From assembly GCA_028291285.1 (NCBI GenBank), contig JAQGIJ010000066.1, positions 1-6,516 of the forward strand: DNA of 6,516 nucleotides, written 5' to 3'. Within the stretch, counting starts at the first letter, position 1; each line of letters begins with the position of its first letter. This DNA comes from Phenylobacterium sp. (lineage in GTDB: Bacteria > Pseudomonadota > Alphaproteobacteria > Caulobacterales > Caulobacteraceae). The translations under genes and the position numbers were made by a program. Positions 1 to 4,777 of the stretch are shown here, one piece after another. The notes beneath the pieces are model-generated. The model was not told where the DNA came from. It saw only the letters and a list, made by a program, of their open reading frames with translations, and searched no databases.

Positions 1-626
1 ATCTCCACCTCGGTGGTCGGCCCATAGGCCTTGGTGGCCTGGTCCAGCGCCTGCACCATTTCGAGGGGCGCCCAGTCGTCGTGCTCGGCGCAGCCGAAGT
101 AGAGCTCGGCGGTGGCCCGCTGCGCCGCCAGGTGCGGGCTGTCGTCGCGGTCGGTGACCAGCTTCACCCCGTAGATCGAGGCGGCCGCGCCGATCCGCTG
201 GGGATGGCGCGCGGCGAAGTTCACGGCGTACTGGCCGCTCATGCAGTAGCCGACGCAGCCGGCGCGGCCCGGGCTGGCGGCGGGATCGCGGTCGGCGTAG
301 TCCAGCAGCACATCGCCGTCCTCCATGGCCATGGCCACGGTGAGCGTCCCCATGAACCGCAGCGCCCGCTGGCGCGCATCGGCCTCCGGCTCCGGCGGCA
401 GGTCGGCGAGCTCCAGCACGCCCTGGCGGTGGTAGAGGTTGGGCAGCATCACATAGTAGCCGACGGTGGCCAGCCGGCGGGCCATGTCGCGCAGCTCCTC
501 GCGGATGCCCGGCGCGTCCATGAAGAAGAGCACCAGCGGATGCGGCCCGTCCCGCTCGGGATGGACGATGAAGGTCGTAACGGCGCCGCCGCCGGGCGTC
601 GGGATCTCGACCGTCTGCTCGATCAT
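1..626 (-). CDS. Dienelactone hydrolase-family alpha/beta hydrolase, 3' end outside the window
   Basis: A predicted cytoplasmic hydrolase of the DLH family; its substrate cannot be told from sequence. The frame is open from ATG 624-626 to the left edge and shows 208 residues. Visible family features are a beta-strand then MDAPGIREEL (about 36-45), where classical DLH has a Glu and this protein has Asp37; VMLPNLYHR (59-67); and the nucleophile elbow GYCMSG, with Cys128 as likely nucleophile in place of the Ser of most hydrolases. CAEHDDW (179-185) probably supplies the triad Asp. The triad His would lie beyond the edge. Family members are about 230-290 residues, so only a short tail is missing. 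The gene starts 10 bases after the SDR stop, with a weak GAAG upstream, suggesting co-transcription or coupled translation. The MDAPGIR/PNLY form resembles a known DLH-like subfamily rather than the chlorocatechol enzyme. Family call is firm, function is not. Confidence 0.87.
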   Translation of the reverse strand, partial: MIEQTVEIPTPGGGAVTTFIVHPERDGPHPLVLFFMDAPGIREELRDMARRLATVGYYVMLPNLYHRQGVLELADLPPEPEADARQRALRFMGTLTVAMAMEDGDVLLDYADRDPAASPGRAGCVGYCMSGQYAVNFAARHPQRIGAAASIYGVKLVTDRDDSPHLAAQRATAELYFGCAEHDDWAPLEMVQALDQATKAYGPTTEVE

Positions 627-636
627 GGCGGCGTCT

Positions 637-1452
637 TCAGACCAGGGCGGCGGGGGTGAGCCCCTCCGCCCGCAGGAAGGGGCTGGCGCGCTCGATGCGG
701 CCGTTCGAGGCCTGCGGGTCGGCCAGGGCCAGCCTGAGCACCGCCTCGGCGATCACCTCCACCGGCTCCAGATCGTCGCGGTTGGCGTCGGTGACCCCGC
801 CGTTCAGCACCAGGCCCGGCGTCGCCACCCGGCCAGGCGAGATCACGTTCACCGCGATGCCGTGACGACCGACCTCGGCGGCGAGGCCGGTGGTGAAGCG
901 CTCCAGCGCGGCCTTGACCATGCCGTAGATGGTGCCGCCGTACTCCTTCACGCCGGGCTTCGGGTGCTGCGCCGCGCCGGAGGAGATGTTGATGATCCAG
1001 CCCTGGCCGCGCTCGCGCATGGAGGGCAGGACCAGCTGGGCCAGGTGCACGGGCGCGAACACGCCGACCTCCATCATCAGCTTCATCCGCTTCTCGGTGA
1101 ACTTCATCACCGGCAAGAACCAGGTCACGAAGGCATTGTTCACCAGGATGTCGACGGGGCCGAAGAGGCCGCCCGCCTCCTGCACCAGCCGCTCGCGGTC
1201 GGCGGCGTCGGTGAGGTCCGCCCGTATGAAGGCCGCCTCGCCGCCGGCCTTGCGGATGCGCTGAACGGTGGCGTCGAGCGCGCCCGGCATCTGGCTGTCG
1301 CCTTCCTGGGCGGTGCGCGCGGTGCAGACCACCCGGGCGCCTTCCATGGCCAGGCGCACGGCGATGGCCTCGCCGATGCCGCGGCTGGCGCCGGTCACCA
1401 GGGCGACCCGACCCTTCAGCCGCCCGTCCGGATTGATGCGAGCCTCAGCCAT
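637..1452 (-). CDS. Short-chain dehydrogenase/reductase (SDR), NAD(P)-dependent
   Basis: A 271-residue cytoplasmic oxidoreductase of the classical SDR type acting on an unknown alcohol or ketone. The Rossmann cofactor motif TGASRGIG is at 20-27. Arg46 lies at the end of the second strand, where a basic residue often favours NADP(H). ADLTD (78-82) is the adenine-contacting Asp region. NNA (105-107) is followed by Phe instead of the usual Gly. ISS (156-158) supplies the catalytic Ser, Tyr176 and Lys180 form YxxxK, and SPGRVATPG (about 205-213) is the PG loop. Two oddities: the Asn of the catalytic tetrad seems to be Gly130 (EVGVFAP, usually xVNxxGP), and the Ser-Tyr interval is about five residues longer than typical. 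The start ATG follows GAGGGAAGAG at good spacing. The frame is open further upstream but holds no ATG, GTG or TTG before the TPR gene's stop. Family call is firm; the substrate is unknown. Confidence 0.93.
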   Translation of the reverse strand: MAEARINPDGRLKGRVALVTGASRGIGEAIAVRLAMEGARVVCTARTAQEGDSQMPGALDATVQRIRKAGGEAAFIRADLTDAADRERLVQEAGGLFGPVDILVNNAFVTWFLPVMKFTEKRMKLMMEVGVFAPVHLAQLVLPSMRERGQGWIINISSGAAQHPKPGVKEYGGTIYGMVKAALERFTTGLAAEVGRHGIAVNVISPGRVATPGLVLNGGVTDANRDDLEPVEVIAEAVLRLALADPQASNGRIERASPFLRAEGLTPAALV

Positions 1453-1551
1453 GGCGTCTCTTCCCTCGGTTCTTGTCGTCGACGGCCGCCGTCGCGGTCC
1501 AGGATGGTCAGCAGGCGCTCGCCGCGCCAGGTTTTCGAAGGACAGGCTCGC

Positions 1552-2619
1552 TCATGATGGCGCTCCGTCTCGCCGGGCCTCGAGAGCCGTGCGCACCTCG
1601 GCCAGGACGCTCGTCCAGTCGCCGGGGGCGGGCTGGCGGAACAGCCGCGCCGAGGGATACCAGGCGCTGGCCGTCCCCTCCCGGCCCCAGCGCCAGTCGC
1701 CGACCCGCGGCAGCAGCACCCAGGCGGGCTTGCCCATGGCGCCGGCGAGGTGGGCCACGGCGGTGTCCACCGAGAGCACCAGGTCCAGGCCGTCGATGAT
1801 CCGGGCCGTCGCCTCCAGGTCGGCCGCCCCGCTGTCCTGCGGCTCCAGGCTGACCACGCCGGGCCAGCTGAGAATCTCCGCGATCAGCGGATCGGGCAGC
1901 GAGCGGTTCTTGTCGTTGACGTGGACCGGGTTGCCCTTGCCCACGAAGCCCACGCCCGCGCCGCCCTGCCGCCCCGGCAGATAGGGCGCGTTCGGCACGG
2001 TCTCGACAGTCACGCCGAAGCGGCCGGGCAGCGAGCCCGCCAGCACCCAGGCGTCGTGGCGCGGGATATCGACGCCGCCGCGCGCCGGGATCACCTTGGC
2101 GCCCAGGGGCTCGAAGAGCCGCGCCAGCGACGGCGCGCACAGCAGGGTGACCTCGACGCCGCGGGCCTTCAGGACCGGCACGAAGCGGGCGAACATAATC
2201 TGGTCGCCGAGCCCCTGCTCAGGCAGCACCAGCAACGAGCGGATGGTCTCGCCGCGCCATTCCGGGAAGCTCAGCCGCTGGTTCCAGTCGAGGCGCGCGC
2301 GACGGTGCTCGTAGAGCGGCCAGCCCTCGGGATACTCGCCGTTCCGCAGCAGCAGGAAGGCCAGGTGCCAGCGCAGGAAGTCGTTGTCGGGATGGACCGC
2401 GCGGGCCTGGCGCAGGATGGATTCGGCCTCCTGGAACCGCTCCTTCTGCTGCAGGACGAAGCCGAGGTTGGCCGCGCCGGGCGCCGAGGGCATGACGCGC
2501 AGCAGGTTGCGGTAGAGCCCCTCGGCCTCGTCCAGGCGGCCGGCGTCGGTGGCGGCGATCGCCATGTTGACGATGTCCTGCTCGGTGAGCGGTCTGGACG
2601 TGGCGCTGGGCTCGGACAC
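1552..2619 (-). CDS. TPR protein with GT-B glycosyltransferase-like (GT9/heptosyltransferase-like) C-terminal domain
   Basis: A probable soluble protein of 355 residues joining N-terminal tetratricopeptide repeats to a glycosyltransferase-like domain. Two clear TPR units lie at about residues 18-80 ([15 protein letters not shown] and [12 protein letters not shown] are typical helices), with a partial third at 81-106 ending [10 protein letters not shown]. The catalytic-like part has [14 protein letters not shown] (about 133-146) in the donor-fold N-half, a segment with NDKNRSLPD, and the hallmark [21 protein letters not shown] of the heptosyltransferase-like C-half, then DWRWGREG and [10 protein letters not shown]. 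Caulobacter FlmG, which glycosylates flagellin, combines the same domain types, but no flagellar gene is present here, so a protein O-glycosyltransferase role is only an analogy. Start choice: I prefer GTG at 2617-2619 ([10 protein letters not shown]). The frame extends to a TTG at 2682 (376 residues), but that stretch lacks a ribosome site and reads like promoter DNA. It precedes the SDR gene by 99 bases on the same strand. Confidence 0.88.
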   Translation of the reverse strand: MSEPSATSRPLTEQDIVNMAIAATDAGRLDEAEGLYRNLLRVMPSAPGAANLGFVLQQKERFQEAESILRQARAVHPDNDFLRWHLAFLLLRNGEYPEGWPLYEHRRARLDWNQRLSFPEWRGETIRSLLVLPEQGLGDQIMFARFVPVLKARGVEVTLLCAPSLARLFEPLGAKVIPARGGVDIPRHDAWVLAGSLPGRFGVTVETVPNAPYLPGRQGGAGVGFVGKGNPVHVNDKNRSLPDPLIAEILSWPGVVSLEPQDSGAADLEATARIIDGLDLVLSVDTAVAHLAGAMGKPAWVLLPRVGDWRWGREGTASAWYPSARLFRQPAPGDWTSVLAEVRTALEARRDGAPS

Positions 2620-2652
2620 GGCGGCTTTCGAATGTTGCAAAACGAAGCGCCG

Positions 2653-2682
2653 ATCTTTGGAGCGGGCCGGCCGCAATGACAA
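2653..2682 (-). promoter_or_regulatory. Possible promoter of the TPR-SDR-DLH gene group
   Basis: Read on the minus strand, TTGTCA (2682-2677) is followed after 18 bases by AAAGAT (2658-2653), about 34 bases before the preferred GTG start. The -35 element is good and the -10 element poor (three of six to TATAAT). The stretch 2624-2660 is also richer in A and T than its surroundings and contains an imperfect dyad, CTTTCG (2625-2630) against CGAAG (2643-2647). Using this promoter would exclude the upstream TTG start, which overlaps the -35 box. It is the only candidate I see ahead of the three-gene group, but the support is weak. Confidence 0.25.
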
Positions 2683-2751
2683 GCGTGGGCGCTGGATGCG
2701 CGCCGCGGTGCGGCTTCGTGCGTCAGGCGCAACGGCAGGACGAGGCGGGCG

Positions 2752-3003
2752 TCACTTCGACCGCGGCTTGCCCAGCTCGCGCCAGCTCTTCTCCTCGAGC
2801 TTGACGTCGAACTTCTTCGCCGCGCGCTCGATGCGCTTCCAGGCCTCGTCCCGCTCGGCGTCGCTGACGTCCTTCACCTGGTCGAATCGCGCCACGGCGT
2901 TGCGCACGTGGCTGGCGTCCTCGAGCGGCTCCTTGCGCTGTTTCGGGAACGCGAACTCACGTTCCGGAAGCGCGTCGCGCTTGTTCTCGTTGAGCTCCGC
3001 CAT
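2752..3003 (-). CDS. Small charged conserved-type protein (DUF6582-like), 83 residues
   Basis: A short, highly charged protein without signal peptide, membrane segment or cysteines, predicted cytoplasmic; function unknown. It begins MAELNENKRDALPEREFAFP and continues with PLEDASHVRNAVARFDQV, then a Lys/Arg/Glu-rich helix (ERDEAWKRIERAAKKF) and a tail ending WRELGKPRSK. The pattern 'LPxxxFAFPxxRKxPLxDASHVRNAxARF' recalls a family of small bacterial and phage-associated proteins that I remember as DUF6582. That name is from memory and needs a profile search. The start is fixed by an excellent Shine-Dalgarno sequence, GGAGG at 3013-3009, five bases before ATG. A longer reading from 3204 (150 residues) adds a compositionally poor N-terminus across the REP-like repeat and is rejected. 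Its stop lies 132 bases upstream of the TPR gene start, so the two may be transcribed separately. Confidence 0.85.
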   Translation of the reverse strand: MAELNENKRDALPEREFAFPKQRKEPLEDASHVRNAVARFDQVKDVSDAERDEAWKRIERAAKKFDVKLEEKSWRELGKPRSK

Positions 3004-3008
3004 CGTCG

Positions 3009-3013
3009 CCTCC
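3009..3013 (-). promoter_or_regulatory. Strong ribosome binding site deciding the start of the 83-residue gene
   Basis: On the minus strand GGAGG lies five bases ahead of ATG 3003-3001. It matches the 16S rRNA tail well and is the strongest such site in the window. It is the reason for preferring the 83-residue product over the 150-residue reading. Confidence 0.75.
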
Positions 3014-3043
3014 GCAGGGTCCTCAGCCCCTAACCCCCTCCCC

Positions 3044-3082
3044 GTCATCCCGGTTTCGCGCAGGGAAGACCGGGGACCCATG
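3044..3082. repeat. REP-like intergenic palindrome
   Basis: GTCATCCCGGT (3044-3054) and ACCGGGGACCCATG (3069-3082) form an interrupted inverted repeat. CCCGGT (3049-3054) pairs exactly with ACCGGG (3069-3074) around a 14-base loop. The form 'GTCATCCCGG ... CCGGGACCCATG' resembles small dispersed intergenic repeats that I recall from Caulobacterales and other alphaproteobacterial genomes. The inverted repeat is seen directly; membership of a dispersed family is inference, since only one copy lies in this window. The element sits between two divergent genes, about 40 bases upstream of the 83-residue gene and 185 bases upstream of the RTX gene. Confidence 0.45.
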
Positions 3083-3210
3083 CACACGGATTTTACCCGG
3101 AAGGGACGGCGCGCGCGGCGCTCGGCGAGTTCCCAGACCCTCCATGGAACGGCGAAGCGCACCGGGACGTTCCCTTGATGCGCCGGGCTGTGCCCGTCGG
3201 GCATGGTCCT

Positions 3211-3226
3211 AGAGCGCAGCCGCTCT
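3211..3226. promoter_or_regulatory. Perfect hairpin upstream of the RTX gene, possible operator or leader stem
   Basis: AGAGCG (3211-3216), loop CAGC, CGCTCT (3221-3226) is a perfect six-pair stem. A smaller stem, GCCC-GTC-GGGC, lies just before it (3192-3202). The hairpin ends 15 bases before GACAAT (3241-3246), which matches four of six bases of a -10 box and lies in a conspicuously AT-rich patch. If that is the -10 element, the dyad would overlap the -35 region and could be an operator. If transcription starts further upstream, it would be a leader hairpin. No T-tract follows, so a terminator is unlikely. Confidence 0.35.
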
Positions 3227-3252
3227 CGTCAGAGGCGGGCGACAATATTTCT

Positions 3253-3261
3253 AGGTGAGGA
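3253..3261 (+). promoter_or_regulatory. Ribosome binding site of the RTX/CHRD gene
   Basis: AGGTGAGGA ends six bases before ATG 3268-3270, with the GAGG core seven bases from the start codon. This supports that ATG; there is no competing start nearby in the frame. Confidence 0.7.
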
Positions 3262-3267
3262 AAAGCC

Positions 3268-4722
3268 ATGGCCCAGGTGGCTGGAACAGCGTCAGCGGAC
3301 GTGCTTGTCGGCACGAACTCGTCGGATGTCTTTTCCGGGTTCGCCGGCAACGACACCTTCGTCTTCAACAGGGTGGGCGGCACACAGACCGACGTCGTCC
3401 TCGACTTCGGAGCTACCTATTTCGCCGCCGCCATCGCCGGAACCCAGGAGACCCCGCCGACCGGCAGCGCCGCCACCGGCTCGTTCTCCGGCTGGCTGAA
3501 CCGGGCGCAGACGGAATTCGACTTCTTCGCCCAGGTCAGCGGCCTCGACCTGGGCGGCCAGACCCCCTCGACCACCGACAACGTCACCGCCGCGCACTTC
3601 CACCACGCCGTGGCCGGCGTGCCCGGCGGCATCGTGTTCGGCTTCATCGGCCAACCGAACAACGAGCTGCAGGGCGAGACCGTGGTGAACGCCGCCGCCG
3701 GGACCGTCACCGGCTCCTGGGACGCGAACGAGGGCAACGGCACCACCCTGGCCGCACAGGTCCCAGGGCTGCTCAACAACGAGCTTTACATCAACTTCCA
3801 CACCACGGTGAACCCGGGCGGGGAGGTCCGCGGCCAGCTCATCCGGCAGGACGGCGGCCTCGACCAGGTCGACGTGAGCGGCCTCGGCATCAGCGACTTT
3901 CAAACCCTGCAGCTGATCACCACCGAGGTGAACGGATCGGCCACCATCTCGGCCAACTGGAACAGCCATCTGGTCCAGATGGTGCTGCAGGGCGTGCCGC
4001 TGGCCAACCTGTCCGCCGCTGATTTCATCTTTGCCAGCCCGGCGGCGGCGACCTCCGTCGGCACCCAAGGCGACGACGACCTGTTCGGCGGAGCCGGCGC
4101 CGATTCCATCGATGGGCAATCCGGGAATGACCGGGTTTTCGCCGCGGACGGCCCAGACACCGTGGTCGGCCGGGACGGCGCCGACACCATCCTGGGCATG
4201 GCCGGGGATGATCAGCTCTCCGGCGGCCCGGGCAACGACCTCGTCAACGGCAACGCCGGCGCCGACGTCGTCAACGGCGATGACGGCGCGGACACCGTCT
4301 TCGGCGGCCAGGGGAACGATACGATCTTTGGCGGCGCCGGCGCCGATCCCCACGTGAATGGCAACCGCGGGGACGACCAGGTGTTCGGCGGCGACGGCAA
4401 TGACACGGTCTTCGGCGGACAAGGCGCCGACACCGTGCATGGCGACAACGGCGACGACCTGGTTTCCGGAGATCTGGGCAATGACATTCTCTATGGGGGC
4501 GCGGGCGCCGACCGCTTCGTGTTCCGACTGGGCTTCGGCAACGACTGGGTCGCCGACTTCAACTTCGCCGAAGGCGACCGCGTCCAGCTCGCGGCCGGGA
4601 CGGCCTATACCCTGACGTCCTATCAGGGGCAGGCGCTGGTCACCCTGTCTTCGGGCGAAAGCATCGGCCTCGTCGGGGTGTCGCCAGCAAGCTTCACCTC
4701 AGATTGGGTGGTGTTCGCCTAG
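3268..4722 (+). CDS. RTX-type (hemolysin-type calcium-binding repeat) protein with an internal CHRD domain, probable type I secretion substrate
   Basis: A 484-residue acidic, Asp/Gly-rich, cysteine-free protein without an N-terminal signal peptide, as expected for export by a type I ABC system through a C-terminal signal. Order of parts: 8-47, an RTX-like opening (SADVLVGTNSSDVFSGFAGN, then DTFVFN and TDVVLDF); about 51-194, a CHRD domain (AAIAGTQETPP, AAHFHHA, YINFHTTVNPGGEVRGQLI); 198-256, LDQVDVSGLGISDFQTL to LSAADFIFA, the second half of an RTX end module; 268-419, sixteen consecutive units of the GGxGxDxUx type plus a partial one, predicted to bind Ca2+ outside the cell; 420-484, a C-terminal module ending DWVVFA, the likely secretion signal. 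CHRD domains occur in chordin and in many bacterial proteins of unknown role, so the activity is not predictable. One repeat carries an extra residue (358-367). No transporter or activating acyltransferase gene is nearby. 'Hemolysin' would be misleading, since no pore-forming region is visible. Confidence 0.93.
   Translation: MAQVAGTASADVLVGTNSSDVFSGFAGNDTFVFNRVGGTQTDVVLDFGATYFAAAIAGTQETPPTGSAATGSFSGWLNRAQTEFDFFAQVSGLDLGGQTPSTTDNVTAAHFHHAVAGVPGGIVFGFIGQPNNELQGETVVNAAAGTVTGSWDANEGNGTTLAAQVPGLLNNELYINFHTTVNPGGEVRGQLIRQDGGLDQVDVSGLGISDFQTLQLITTEVNGSATISANWNSHLVQMVLQGVPLANLSAADFIFASPAAATSVGTQGDDDLFGGAGADSIDGQSGNDRVFAADGPDTVVGRDGADTILGMAGDDQLSGGPGNDLVNGNAGADVVNGDDGADTVFGGQGNDTIFGGAGADPHVNGNRGDDQVFGGDGNDTVFGGQGADTVHGDNGDDLVSGDLGNDILYGGAGADRFVFRLGFGNDWVADFNFAEGDRVQLAAGTAYTLTSYQGQALVTLSSGESIGLVGVSPASFTSDWVVFA
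3418..3849 (+). other. CHRD domain coding segment (residues about 51-194)
   Basis: The translated segment begins YFAAAIAGTQETPP and ends NPGGEVRGQLIRQ, the usual boundaries of the CHRD (chordin) domain. HFHHA (110-114) and NFHTT (176-180) are typical His-containing motifs. Its flanks, TDVVLDF before and LDQVDVSGLGISDF after, belong together in ordinary RTX end modules, so this domain appears nested inside one. Confidence 0.8.
4069..4524 (+). repeat. In-frame 27-base repeats coding for RTX nonapeptides
   Basis: Sixteen 9-residue units plus a partial one (residues 268-419) follow one another without spacer, e.g. GADTVFGGQ, GNDTIFGGA, GNDTVFGGQ. Many successive units alternate between starting GAD and starting GND or GDD, giving a weak 18-residue period. 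Degeneracy is high at DNA level, so this is an old, diverged array and not a fresh tandem expansion. A single unit at 4339-4368 is 30 bases long instead of 27. Confidence 0.9.
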
Positions 4723-4762
4723 ATCTTGTAAGCGACTGCTGCTCGGCGCGTCAGACAGGAGC

Positions 4763-4777
4763 GCCGGCCCCGCCGGC
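4763..4777. terminator. GC-rich hairpin between convergent genes, possible bidirectional terminator
   Basis: GCCGGC (4763-4768), loop CCC, GCCGGC (4772-4777) is a perfect six-pair stem located 40 bases after the RTX stop and immediately next to the cckA stop (4780-4778). Position between convergent genes suits a shared terminator. No T-run follows on either strand, so intrinsic termination is unproven and the hairpin could simply reflect base composition. Confidence 0.35.

Noticed and set aside
81..1557. Plus-strand open frames over the hydrolase and SDR genes (192 and 363 residues and others)
   Set aside because: They lie antisense to genes with clear family motifs, are rich in Arg, Ala, Gly and His as expected for GC-rich shadow frames, and show no recognisable domain.
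1750..2679. Plus-strand 309-residue frame opposite the TPR/glycosyltransferase gene
   Set aside because: Antisense shadow of a gene with strong TPR and GT motifs; biased composition and no domain.
2620..2682. TTG start at 2682 adding 21 residues to the TPR protein
   Set aside because: No ribosome site precedes it, the stretch is AT-richer and promoter-like, and GTG at 2619 gives a natural N-terminus. It is not fully excluded.
2702..2714. Hairpin GCCGC-GGT-GCGGC as terminator of the 83-residue gene
   Set aside because: Only five pairs, no T-run, and such stems arise by chance in GC-rich DNA.
3004..3204. N-terminal extension of the 83-residue protein to 150 residues
   Set aside because: The extension runs through the REP-like palindrome and has poor composition, while a strong GGAGG lies directly before the internal ATG at 3003.
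3292..4440. Minus-strand 382-residue frame opposite the RTX gene
   Set aside because: Its Val/Ala/Gly/Asp-rich periodic sequence is just the complement of the RTX repeats.
4069..4524. Tandem repeats as a CRISPR array or non-coding satellite
   Set aside because: The repeats keep the reading frame, encode the RTX nonapeptide and have no unique spacers.
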